Made by a program: the position numbers and the translations under genes. Under the pieces are notes generated by a model, which made no database searches, was not told where the DNA came from, and was given only the letters and a program-made list of their open reading frames with translations. Below are positions 1 through 8,273 of a stretch of DNA of 64,000 bases, piece after piece; position 1 is the first letter of the stretch, and every line of letters begins with the position of its first letter. Location of the stretch: positions 511,921 to 575,920 of the forward strand of contig NC_008942.1 of NCBI RefSeq assembly GCF_000015765.1, written 5' to 3'. The stretch comes from Methanocorpusculum labreanum Z. Lineage in GTDB: Archaea; Halobacteriota; Methanomicrobia; Methanomicrobiales; Methanocorpusculaceae.

Positions 1-528
1 GGTCGGGCGTATCCGCCGGATCACGGAAGGCATCGTTCCGTTTGAAACAACGAACACGCTGTTGTTGGGATTTTCCCGGAGAAGGTCGATGAGTTCGGGC
101 AGTTTCGAGTAAAGGGTCGGCTCGCCGGACAAAGAGAGCGCATACTGGGTCGGGTGATCGGTCGCCTCTTCCCACCTCTCCGGCTCGGTATAAGGTTTGT
201 CGCCGGACAAGCCTTTTTTCTGCATCTTTGGAATGGCGGCGACGATTTCTTCCGGAGATAGTTCAGTCTCGGACAGGATCTCGTGCTCCATGGATCTCCA
301 GCAAAAAAGACACCGCTGATTGCAGCGCAGCGTCGGGGTCATCTGGACGCATTTCCAGGTGTCGATCCCGTAGAACTGGTGTTTATAGCAGGATTCGCCG
401 CCGCGAAGAGCACGTTTGCACCACATGCACGGCTTGACGGCGGCGGATGCTCCTTCAGCTATGAAGTTGTATCCCTGCCGGTGAAGGCAGGTTTTCGGGG
501 TTTTGGATACTGGTCGTTTTCGTGGCAT
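1..528 (-). CDS. taw1: 4-demethylwyosine synthase Taw1/TYW1 (3'-truncated by window edge)
   Basis: Radical SAM enzyme that builds the tricyclic base of wyosine from N1-methylguanosine 37 and pyruvate in tRNA-Phe. The 176 visible residues show the radical SAM motif CNQRCLFCW (C69, C73, C76). Three earlier cysteines, C34, C47 and C60, are spaced 13 apart like the second 4Fe-4S cluster of archaeal TYW1. The ATG at 528 is preceded by a good TATA box, and the residues after it (MPRKRP) are basic as in the family. The C-terminus lies beyond position 1. Pelota ends 71 bp upstream, but a separate promoter suggests independent transcription. Confidence 0.88.
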   Translation of the reverse strand, partial: MPRKRPVSKTPKTCLHRQGYNFIAEGASAAVKPCMWCKRALRGGESCYKHQFYGIDTWKCVQMTPTLRCNQRCLFCWRSMEHEILSETELSPEEIVAAIPKMQKKGLSGDKPYTEPERWEEATDHPTQYALSLSGEPTLYSKLPELIDLLRENPNNSVFVVSNGTMPSVIRRIRPT

Positions 529-554
529 TGGTATCAAATGTCCTGTATTATTTG

Positions 555-572
555 TGATTGTATATACACATG
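555..572 (-). promoter_or_regulatory. TATA-box promoter of taw1
   Basis: The 10-bp perfect palindrome TGTATATACA (559-568) lies about 31-40 bp upstream of the taw1 ATG. That predicts transcription starting near 537 and a leader of under 10 nt. It is the only TATA-like sequence between pelA and taw1. Confidence 0.55.
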
Positions 573-599
573 GGAAGTCATTTTGGAGTGCCGGAAGAA

Positions 600-1628
600 T
601 CAGATCTTATACCTCAACAGAGCGGCGACCCCGCCGAGACCAACAAGCCGGGTGCCCGGTTCGAACTCGGTCGAGAGGACGACGACGTTCGCGCCGAGCC
701 GCTCTGCCCCTTCGATCATTTTTTCGATGCCGCCGTCTTTTACAAACGAGTCGGCCACAAGGATCGTCTCGGCTGCTCCGTAATCGATCGCCTGGCGTAC
801 CTCGCTTTTTCCGTAGGCGACGGCGCCGTTCTGCCCGATCCGGAGAAACACCTCGTCCATGAACGAGACCTCTTTTGCGAGCTGGAGATCCTCTGCCACG
901 CGGGTAAGGACGCCGTTTCCGATCGCCTCCTGAACCGCCCCGTAGCCGCAGCGCCTTGTGTCGGCGATGAGCATGCGTTCGGCGATCTCGGGAGCTTTGG
1001 TTTTTGCGAACTTGACGAAGTCTTCTTTTACGAATCCCGGGCCGGCGATAACGATCGAGCCGGTGACCTTCTCGAGAAATGTGAGGAGCTCGGCAAACAG
1101 GGCCTGCCTTGAGTCCAGCTCGGCGGTTTTTCCGCTGCCGACCGTCAGCGTAGTGATCCGCTCGGGTCCGTACTGCCTGACCCGATAGAGTTCCGCCTCC
1201 CCATCCTCAATCGCCGCGATGTGAACCACACCGTGGACCGAAGAGGAGACCGCCCGTTCCAGACGGGCAAGATCGATCTGCCGCCACTGCCGAACAACGC
1301 TTATTTCATAGCCTGCTTCGATATTGAGCGTGTGGTGCTGGCCCATGTCCGGCCCGTAACTGATGACCCCAAACACTCTGAGGCGGGACGATTCCGGGAC
1401 GAACTCCGCCTTCTCGCATTTCACCCCGATCCGCACCGGCCGCTTCTCGAGCTTTTCGGAACGGAGTTTGTCGGACGGGCCGTCCACTGTCCTCAGCGTG
1501 ACGGCATACACGGTGTTTCCGGGACTTATCAGATGCGAAAGATGCCAGAGATCGTCGATCGATTCGGGCATGAGTTTATACTCGCCGAATCCGTCTTTTT
1601 TCAGCGGTTCGGGCAGCTCCGCCTTCAT
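600..1628 (-). CDS. pelA: Pelota (Dom34) mRNA surveillance / ribosome rescue factor
   Basis: Archaeal Pelota, 342 aa, the usual family length. It enters the empty A site of stalled ribosomes and, with ABCE1, splits the subunits. The N-terminal Sm-like domain (about 1-130) contains DDLWHLSHLISPGN and the charged TVDGPSDK segment. It is followed by the eRF1-type central domain and a C-terminal domain with LVADSFVKDG. Its ATG overlaps the stop codon of the upstream rqcH (ATGA), so the two are translationally coupled. ABCE1, its partner, lies divergently 3 kb away. Function is assigned from family membership. Confidence 0.95.
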   Translation of the reverse strand: MKAELPEPLKKDGFGEYKLMPESIDDLWHLSHLISPGNTVYAVTLRTVDGPSDKLRSEKLEKRPVRIGVKCEKAEFVPESSRLRVFGVISYGPDMGQHHTLNIEAGYEISVVRQWRQIDLARLERAVSSSVHGVVHIAAIEDGEAELYRVRQYGPERITTLTVGSGKTAELDSRQALFAELLTFLEKVTGSIVIAGPGFVKEDFVKFAKTKAPEIAERMLIADTRRCGYGAVQEAIGNGVLTRVAEDLQLAKEVSFMDEVFLRIGQNGAVAYGKSEVRQAIDYGAAETILVADSFVKDGGIEKMIEGAERLGANVVVLSTEFEPGTRLVGLGGVAALLRYKI

Positions 1629-3553
1629 TCGCGGTCCGCTCCCTCTCGGGCCGGCTCTTTGAGATCGGACCCGCCCGGCGGCACGAACGCGGCTACGCCC
1701 TCGGTGTTCAGGATCGCTTTGAGCGCTTTCTGCTCGCTTTCAGGCACCGCCTCTTTGAGTTTTCGAAGAACTTTCTTAGCAACGTCGTTTCCTTCGAATG
1801 TCCCCGGAACCAGACGAACGGAATGCGAAGCCAGCGGTTCGATCGCGGAAGGCGTTCCGCCGATCACCGCAAGGACCGGTTCGGTCCTGACCCCGATCGC
1901 GATCTCGAGCGGCACGTCCTTGTAGATCTTACGCTCGCCCCGGATGACGAACGAACCGTGAGCCACATACTCTCCCGACTCGGGCGTCTTACTTACCTGG
2001 TTGGGGCTTGCTGCGATCACATCGACGGATGCCCCACCGCCGGCCCATGCCCGCGAGTAGGACGCGGCAAACTGGACCGCCTGATCCATGCGTTCCGTTA
2101 CGCCTTTCACGATCACCGCGGACGCTCCGAAGACATCTGCGTGGAGGAAGGTGTCTTTGCCTTCCATATACTTCTTGACAAGCTCCTCGTTCTGGTCGGC
2201 ATTTCGGCCGCCGATCACAAGCACGCCGTCGGAGGTCTCCATCCACCGGAAACGGTGATACCATTTCGGCTTGAGTCGGCCGGGTCCGGCCGCCTTTTTC
2301 TTCTCCGCATGCACGATGCCTGCTTCCATCGCCCGAAGCGCTCCCGCCTTTTTCGCCCGGAACTTTTTCACGACGGCGAAGTATCTGCCGACGTTTGCCT
2401 CCAGACTTTCGTGCACGAAGATCGTGACCTTGTGCTTTTCCTGCAGATCGATCACGACGGACGCATTCTTCGGGTCCACCGAGATGATCCGTTTTGCGGC
2501 GGGCAGGTCGCTCTTTTTGATCACGGCCGCGATATCCTGCCAGGAAAGCTTCTGGCTTGCGGCCGCAAGAACGTCGATCGTCTCCTGCACCTCGCCGTAA
2601 TGCGAGTAGATGATCTCCGAGATCTCGGTCGCCTCGGCGATCTTTTTGTCGAAGTTGACGACGGCTGCTTCCTGCTGTTTTCGGATCCGCTCCTCTTTGG
2701 AGAGTTTGATCTTCTGTTCGATGACCTTCTCGGCCACCGGTTTTGGATAGAACGCCTCGAGCGCCTGCGAAAACGTCGCGAAGTGCTCTTTTGGCTCGCG
2801 GACCAGTGAGGGGAACGGGAACGCTCCCTTCGCATCGATCACCGGATCGCGTGCATAGGTCAGTTTGGCGATCCAGCTTTTCATCGCCTCATACACCGGG
2901 CGAAGCTGGACATCGGTCGCGAACTTACAGGGCATCGACTTCGAGACGCCCGCAAGCTGACATATCTCTTCCGAGGGGATGCCGCCGAGCTGCAGTTTCG
3001 TTGCGAGAGCCCGCACGATATCGTTCTCGTCTGCGGTGATCTTCTCTTTGAACTCCTCGAACGTCAGCCTCTCGGGCCAGACGGCTTCGATCGCATACTC
3101 TGCGCCGCCGACGATATCCCGGTCCCGGAACCGCCGCTGGGCAAGGGCATTGATGATCGTGAACTTTTCGTCTGTCAGGATAAGGTTTCCTTCGTCGAAG
3201 AGTTCGATGATCAGCTTATACTCCGACGGCCCTTTGCCGATCGTTATTATGATGACCCGCTCGATCGCCTTCTGCTCGATATTGAGGACCTTGCCCCCCT
3301 CGATGTATTTCCTAAGATACATCGAAAACCCGGACGGGTTTTTCGGCGCCGGCGGCAGTTCGGATACGAGATGCGCCCGAATGCCTCTCACCACATACAG
3401 AAGATGGCGTGCCTTCTCCTCACCATTCAGCCGGAACCCAAGCGAGGCATTGTCGTACTGATATATTTTCCCGATCCAGAGCGGCAAAAGCGCGGCAAGC
3501 TCCGCTGTCATCGCTTTTACGTCCGCTCCGCTCATCCCTTGTATCGTCGCCAT
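1625..3553 (-). CDS. rqcH: RqcH/NEMF/Rqc2 family ribosome quality control protein (NFACT)
   Basis: 642-aa NFACT-domain protein. Homologues bind 60S/50S subunits carrying obstructed nascent chains and recruit tRNA to add C-terminal alanine tails. The NFACT-N domain is visible in MYLRKYIEGGKVL (about 78-90). A coiled-coil middle rich in K and E covers about 280-330, and the NFACT-R (DUF814) domain contains GVLVIGGRNADQNEELVKKY near 445-465. The family's conserved Asp-Arg pair after this N-terminal motif reads Glu98-Arg99 here. It starts the rqcH-pelA operon, with stop/start overlap ATGA. A TATA-like GGTTTATAGT on the minus strand (about 3578-3588) predicts a nearly leaderless transcript. Confidence 0.92.
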   Translation of the reverse strand: MATIQGMSGADVKAMTAELAALLPLWIGKIYQYDNASLGFRLNGEEKARHLLYVVRGIRAHLVSELPPAPKNPSGFSMYLRKYIEGGKVLNIEQKAIERVIIITIGKGPSEYKLIIELFDEGNLILTDEKFTIINALAQRRFRDRDIVGGAEYAIEAVWPERLTFEEFKEKITADENDIVRALATKLQLGGIPSEEICQLAGVSKSMPCKFATDVQLRPVYEAMKSWIAKLTYARDPVIDAKGAFPFPSLVREPKEHFATFSQALEAFYPKPVAEKVIEQKIKLSKEERIRKQQEAAVVNFDKKIAEATEISEIIYSHYGEVQETIDVLAAASQKLSWQDIAAVIKKSDLPAAKRIISVDPKNASVVIDLQEKHKVTIFVHESLEANVGRYFAVVKKFRAKKAGALRAMEAGIVHAEKKKAAGPGRLKPKWYHRFRWMETSDGVLVIGGRNADQNEELVKKYMEGKDTFLHADVFGASAVIVKGVTERMDQAVQFAASYSRAWAGGGASVDVIAASPNQVSKTPESGEYVAHGSFVIRGERKIYKDVPLEIAIGVRTEPVLAVIGGTPSAIEPLASHSVRLVPGTFEGNDVAKKVLRKLKEAVPESEQKALKAILNTEGVAAFVPPGGSDLKEPAREGADRE

Positions 3554-3757
3554 TCTTTGCTAACATACATAGGATGTACAGAACTATAAACCGACCCTGC
3601 ATTTCGTTCCCGAAACTGCGGGTTTTTCAGATCAGGCAGGGCTTCCCTTTTGAAAAAGAGAGGTCAGGCGCGCCGCATCATTGGCGGGACAGAACAGATA
3701 ACATAGATAAGACCTGAATACTAATATAATCAGACTGAAAAATCGCGGAGATATCAT
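3554..3757. promoter_or_regulatory. Divergent promoter region between rqcH-pelA and the EMC6-like/ABCE1 operon
   Basis: This 204-bp spacer separates two divergent operons of ribosome-rescue genes. On the minus strand a TATA-like box lies at about 3578-3588. On the plus strand an AT-rich TATA-like TAATATAAT lies at 3722-3730, and GGAG (3747-3750) sits 7 nt before the ATG at 3758. If that box is used, the start site would fall very close to the GGAG, so the true plus-strand start may use a box further upstream. Shared regulation is inference. Confidence 0.45.
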
Positions 3758-4438
3758 ATGCAGGTAGCCTATATCAAAAAAGAAAAATGCAACACGGCGA
3801 TGTGTAACCGCTGCGTGAAGTTTTGCCCGGCGTCACGCAAAAACCAGCCGGTTATTTTCATCGGACGCAATAAGAAAGCGACAGTCGTAGAAGAGCTGTG
3901 CAACGGCTGCGGAAAGTGCGTGAAGATCTGCCCCGAAAAAGCTATCGAGATGGTCACCCGGCCGGACAGAAAACCTCTCGACGCCGAGATCGATGAGAAG
4001 ATCGAGGAGATCGAAGCACAGACCGAGGCAAAGACCGAAGACGTCAGCAAACAGACCGCTCCGCCAAAGAAGAAGGAAACCCCCGAAGAGAAGGTCGTTC
4101 GCAAAAAGGCCCAGCACTCCGAGCGGATCATTCGTACGGCGATCGCCTGCGGTCTTGGTATGGTCGCGGGTCTTGTCTCCTACTACCTTGCAGGGACGCC
4201 GAACCCGATCACCACAGCTACGATCGAAGCAGGCCTTGCAGGCGTGCAGGCAAATCCGATCATCGGCATTCTCGTCTTACTTGTGGCGATCGTGATCCAG
4301 AAGTCCCTGTTTATGATCATCAAGATCGACACCTCCAAACTCGGCAAGAAGGACTGGTTCTACCAGGGGTTCCTGACCTTCGCTACCTGGTACCTCTCCT
4401 GGACCCTTATGCTTTCGACCTCCCTCCTCTCCGCATAA
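3758..4438 (+). CDS. EMC6-like membrane protein fused to an ABCE1-type 2x[4Fe-4S] ferredoxin domain
   Basis: 226 aa in three parts. Residues 1-66 carry eight cysteines (C11, C16, C19, C23 and C48, C51, C54, C58). They align along their length with the N-terminal Fe-S domain of the neighbouring ABCE1, sharing for example EELCxGCGxCVKxCP. Residues about 67-115 are a highly charged Glu/Lys linker. Residues about 116-226 form three membrane segments (ending near 138, 186 and 224) with the pattern of archaeal EMC6-like proteins, relatives of a subunit of the ER membrane-protein insertase. The stop codon directly abuts the ABCE1 ATG. I infer a membrane-anchored protein linked to ribosome recycling or co-translational insertion; no function is established by the sequence. 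The EMC6 assignment is from recognition of the pattern, not a search. Confidence 0.78.
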   Translation: MQVAYIKKEKCNTAMCNRCVKFCPASRKNQPVIFIGRNKKATVVEELCNGCGKCVKICPEKAIEMVTRPDRKPLDAEIDEKIEEIEAQTEAKTEDVSKQTAPPKKKETPEEKVVRKKAQHSERIIRTAIACGLGMVAGLVSYYLAGTPNPITTATIEAGLAGVQANPIIGILVLLVAIVIQKSLFMIIKIDTSKLGKKDWFYQGFLTFATWYLSWTLMLSTSLLSA

Positions 4439-6241
4439 ATGAGACTCGCCATCGTTCATAAAGACCGATGCCATGCCAAAAAATGCGGCAAAGAGTGCAT
4501 CGCGTACTGCCCCCGGGTCCGTACCGGTGATGAGACCATCATAATCGGAGAGAGCGGCAGAGCGGAGATCTCCGAAGAGCTCTGCGTGGGATGCGGTATC
4601 TGCGTGAAGAAATGCCCGTTCGAGGCGCTGGATATCATCCAGCTCCCGGAGGAACTCGATACGCCGGTGACCCGCTACGGGCCGAACGCGTTCGTCCTCT
4701 ACGGACTTCCCCAGCCTGTGGCGGGCAAAGTCACCGGCATGCTCGGTCCAAACGGTATTGGAAAATCCACCGCGGTGAAGATCCTTTCCGGGCAGATGAA
4801 GCCGAATCTCGGTATCTTCGATCACGAGGTCGAATGGGCCGAGATCCTGAAGCATTATGCGGGAACCGAGCTTCTGGATTATCTCAAGCAGGTCGCGGCA
4901 AAGACGATCAAGGCGTCGATCAAGCCGCAGTATATCGACTTTATCCCGAAAGCCTTCAAGGGAACGGTCCGCTCCCTTCTGGAGCAGAACGACGAGAGGA
5001 AAAAGCTCGACTACTACGCGAAAGAGCTGGCTCTCGATACGATCCTCGATAAGGATCTGACCTATCTTTCGGGCGGAGAACTCCAGCGGGTCGCCCTGAC
5101 GGTGGCTCTTTCGAAGGAAGCGAACTTCTATTTCCTCGATGAGGTGACGCCTTTCCTGGATATCTATCAGAGGATGACGGCGGCACGGCTGATCCGCGAA
5201 CTCGCATCGGAGCATCCGGTGATTTTGGTGGAGCACGATATCGCTATCCTCGATATGGTCGCAGAAACGGTGCATATCGGATACGGAAAGCCGTCGGCGT
5301 TTGGTATCATTTCCCGGCCGAAGGGTGTGCGTGTCGGTGTGAACCAGTATCTCGAAGGATTCGTGGCGGAAGAGAACGTGCGTATCCGCGATTATCCGGT
5401 GCTTTTCGAGACGCGGAGTCATGAGAGCGATGTGGACCGCGAGACGCTGATGACGATCCCGAAGATGACGAAGTCGTTCCCGGGATTCGATCTGACGGTG
5501 GACGGCGGCGAGGTCCGCCGCGGCGAGGTTCTTGGTATCGTGGGGGCGAACGGTATTGGCAAGTCGACGTTTGCAAAGCTGCTTGCCGGAGTTGAAACCC
5601 CGGACGGCGGGAAGAAGTTCGATACGGTGCGTGTTTCGTATAAGCCGCAGTATGTGACGGCGGATTCGTCGGATTCGGTGGAGTTTACGCTCCGGTCGGC
5701 GACCCGCCGGTTCGATACGTCGTATTACCAGCACGAGATCTTGGAGCCGCTCGGTCTTATGCCGATCCTGCAGTCGGAAGTGAAGAATCTGTCCGGCGGA
5801 GAGCTTCAGCGGGTGGCGATCGCTTTGTGTCTTTCGCGTGAGGCGGATCTGTATATTCTGGATGAGCCGTCGGCGCATCTGGATGTGGAGCAGCGGCTTG
5901 TGACGACGAAGGTGATCAAGCGTGCGGCAGAGGATAAGGGAGCCGGGATCATGGTTATCGATCACGATATGTATACGATCGATATGATCAGCGAGCGGCT
6001 GCTGGTGTTCGACGGCGTGCCGGGTAAGGAAGGTACTGCCCGCGGCCCGTTCGAGATGAAGGACGGTATGAATATGTTCCTTTCGAATCTGGGGATCACG
6101 TTCAGGAGAGATAAGACGGGCCGGCCGCGGATCAATAATCCGGGTTCGTATCTGGATCGGGAGCAGAAGGCGGCAGGGGAGTATTATTATTATAATGCGG
6201 CTGAGTCGGCTCTTGCGGCTGAAGGAAGCACGGAAGAATAA
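4439..6241 (+). CDS. abce1: ABCE1/Rli1 ribosome recycling ATPase
   Basis: 600 aa, the normal length. It has an N-terminal Fe-S domain with C11, C16, C20, C24 and the second motif CVGCGICVKKCP. Two ABC ATPase domains follow, the first with Walker A GPNGIGKST (about 103-111) and signature LSGGELQR, the second with GANGIGKST and LSGGELQR. The twin-ATPase plus ferredoxin layout is diagnostic. It splits post-termination ribosomes together with aRF1 or Pelota, and Pelota is encoded divergently. The ATG follows the preceding TAA with no gap and no Shine-Dalgarno is visible, so it probably depends on re-initiation after the EMC6-like gene. Confidence 0.97.
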   Translation: MRLAIVHKDRCHAKKCGKECIAYCPRVRTGDETIIIGESGRAEISEELCVGCGICVKKCPFEALDIIQLPEELDTPVTRYGPNAFVLYGLPQPVAGKVTGMLGPNGIGKSTAVKILSGQMKPNLGIFDHEVEWAEILKHYAGTELLDYLKQVAAKTIKASIKPQYIDFIPKAFKGTVRSLLEQNDERKKLDYYAKELALDTILDKDLTYLSGGELQRVALTVALSKEANFYFLDEVTPFLDIYQRMTAARLIRELASEHPVILVEHDIAILDMVAETVHIGYGKPSAFGIISRPKGVRVGVNQYLEGFVAEENVRIRDYPVLFETRSHESDVDRETLMTIPKMTKSFPGFDLTVDGGEVRRGEVLGIVGANGIGKSTFAKLLAGVETPDGGKKFDTVRVSYKPQYVTADSSDSVEFTLRSATRRFDTSYYQHEILEPLGLMPILQSEVKNLSGGELQRVAIALCLSREADLYILDEPSAHLDVEQRLVTTKVIKRAAEDKGAGIMVIDHDMYTIDMISERLLVFDGVPGKEGTARGPFEMKDGMNMFLSNLGITFRRDKTGRPRINNPGSYLDREQKAAGEYYYYNAAESALAAEGSTEE

Positions 6242-6303
6242 ATCTCTTTTTTTCGATATACATACTGAATATTATTTTACCTTACCCCGACGAATAGTAG
6301 GAT

Positions 6304-6867
6304 ATGATTCTGGTAGACTGGGAAATTGCAGACCATATCAAACGGGGGTACATCGGCATCGATCCATTCGATCCGGCGCTTGTTCAGCCCAACTCCCTTG
6401 ATATTCGCCTTGGTAACCATTTTGTCTGGTATGAACCATGCGATGATGTGATCGACCCTTATCAAAAGGAAACGCTTCACACCCATACACAAGAGAGAAA
6501 AGGATCCTATTTTGACATTCAGCCGGGACAGTTCGTCCTTGCGGAAACTCTGGAAACGGTGACGCTTCCTGATAATATCGTCTCTTCGATCGAAGGAAAG
6601 AGCAGCGTGGCACGCCTCGGCATTGCCCTCCATCAGACCGGCGGCTGGATCGATGCAGGGTTTTCAGGAACCATCACCCTTGAGATGTGTAACTCGAACT
6701 GCCGTCCCGTCCGCGTATATGCAGGGATGCCGATCGGCCAGCTCGTCTTCTACGTGACCAAACGCTGCGAATGCCCGTACGATAAAAAACCGGATGCAAA
6801 ATATCAGAACCAGAAAAATGCGACCATCTCGCGTTACGATAGAAAGATGCTGAAAAACGTGGAGTAA
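6304..6867 (+). CDS. dcd: dCTP deaminase (dUTP- or dUMP-forming)
   Basis: 187 aa of the dCTP deaminase/dUTPase trimer family. Visible family motifs are [10 protein letters not shown] near the N-terminus, [13 protein letters not shown] (about 97-109) and [15 protein letters not shown] (about 115-130), which form the nucleotide-binding site. It supplies dUTP/dUMP for thymidylate synthesis. Some euryarchaeal members also hydrolyse dUTP, and which form this is cannot be decided from motifs alone. It lies 62 bp after abce1 with an AT-rich spacer, so it is probably a separate transcript. Confidence 0.92.
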
Positions 6868-6943
6868 CCTCCTCTTTTCTCTCCAAAATCGGGTTGGGTC
6901 TTTCATAAGTATACAAAGGCCTGCCCGCATATTTTTACGCGAA

Positions 6944-6953
6944 TCTATATATC
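6944..6953 (+). promoter_or_regulatory. TATA box of the metY-metX-ThrRS-editing operon
   Basis: TCTATATATC lies 38-47 bp before the metY ATG (6991), predicting transcription near 6975. It is the only strong TATA box in the 123-bp gap after dcd. Confidence 0.5.
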
Positions 6954-6990
6954 ATATGCCCGCCAATAAGAATTCACAGCGTGAACAACC

Positions 6991-8265
6991 ATGGTCTCTG
7001 AATATCAAAAGGAAACACTCAGCATTCATGCCGGACAAAAACCGGATGAAGCGACAGGGGCACGAACCGAACCGATCTACATGACCACGGCATATGTCTT
7101 CAAAGACGCAAAGGAAGCGGCTGCACGATTCGATCTCTCGCTGGACGGAAACATCTACACCAGGCTTACGAATCCAAACAACACCTCGTTTGAAAAACGG
7201 ATCTCCGCGATCGAGGGAGGGACAGCCGCAATCAGTACTGCCTCGGGGATGGCGGCAATAAGCACCCTTGTCCTTGCCCTTACCAACCCGGGTGACGAGA
7301 TTGTTTCGGCCGATAATCTGTACGGAGGGACATTCGAGCTTTTCAGCCTGACCCTCCCGAACTTCGGACGGACGGTCCGGTTTGTTCCCTCGAACGATCT
7401 CGAAGCCTTAAAGGCCGCCATCAATGAAAAGACACGGGCCGTCTACTTTGAATCGCTCGGCAACCCCAAACTTGACATCCCGGATTTCGAGGAGATCGGA
7501 AAAATAGCTCACGAAGCCGGAGTTCCTTTTATTGTGGACAACACGGTAGGGATCGGAACGGTCCGTCCTCTCGAGCATGGAGCGGATCTTGTTGTTATGT
7601 CGGCAACAAAATATGCCAACGGACATGGGAATTCCCTTGCAGGCGTGATCGTCGAAAACGGCAGATTCCCCTGGGACAACGGCAAATTCCCCAAGTTCAC
7701 CGAACCTGATCCGGCATACAAAGGTCTCGTGCACTACAAAGCATTCGGTCCGGCAACCGTATCGGCCAGTATTCGAATCTCCCTGATGCGGGATCTTGGG
7801 GCGACCCTTTCACCGTTCAACGCCTGGCTCACTTCGATCGGTCTTGAAACGCTCTACCTCCGTGTCGCCCGCCATGCGGAGAATGCCCTTATTGTTGCGA
7901 AGCATCTCGCATCCCACGAAAAGGTCGCATGGGTCAACTATCCGGGTCTTCCAGGGCATCCCTCGGAAAAGAACCGGGAAAAATACTTCGGCGGATCCGG
8001 CGGTCCCCTTCTCACCTTCGGCGTCAAAGGAGGATATGAGGCGGCCGTCACCGTACAGAATAATGTCCAGCTCATCTCGCTTCTGGCAAACATCGGCGAT
8101 GCAAAAACCCTCATCATCCATCCAGCCTCGACGACCCATCAGCAGCTTACCGAAGAAGAACAGATTTCCACAGGGGTCAGACCCGATACGATCCGCCTCT
8201 CGGTCGGTCTTGAAAATCCGATCGACATCATCGCCGATCTGGACCATGCCCTCTCATACATCTAG
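6991..8265 (+). CDS. metY: O-acetylhomoserine aminocarboxypropyltransferase (sulfhydrylase)
   Basis: 424-aa PLP enzyme that makes homocysteine from O-acetylhomoserine and sulfide. The PLP-lysine motif is visible as SATKYANGHG (about 209-218), with the upstream cofactor loop TASGMAAIST and the substrate region RLTNPNN. Long Cys/Met-metabolism enzymes of this length are typical of MetY rather than cystathionine enzymes. metX begins 9 bp downstream, so substrate synthesis and use are co-transcribed. Confidence 0.93.
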   Translation: MVSEYQKETLSIHAGQKPDEATGARTEPIYMTTAYVFKDAKEAAARFDLSLDGNIYTRLTNPNNTSFEKRISAIEGGTAAISTASGMAAISTLVLALTNPGDEIVSADNLYGGTFELFSLTLPNFGRTVRFVPSNDLEALKAAINEKTRAVYFESLGNPKLDIPDFEEIGKIAHEAGVPFIVDNTVGIGTVRPLEHGADLVVMSATKYANGHGNSLAGVIVENGRFPWDNGKFPKFTEPDPAYKGLVHYKAFGPATVSASIRISLMRDLGATLSPFNAWLTSIGLETLYLRVARHAENALIVAKHLASHEKVAWVNYPGLPGHPSEKNREKYFGGSGGPLLTFGVKGGYEAAVTVQNNVQLISLLANIGDAKTLIIHPASTTHQQLTEEEQISTGVRPDTIRLSVGLENPIDIIADLDHALSYI

Positions 8266-8273
8266 ATAGAACC

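Noticed and set aside
3607-3626. CCCG-N6-CGGG followed by TTTTT in the rqcH/EMC6 promoter region
   Set aside because: The stem is only 4 bp and no gene ends nearby on the plus strand, so it is not a credible terminator.
4277-5965. 562-codon open frame on the minus strand across ABCE1
   Set aside because: It lies entirely opposite abce1, is extremely rich in Arg, His and Leu, and matches no family. It is a mirror of the biased codon use of abce1.
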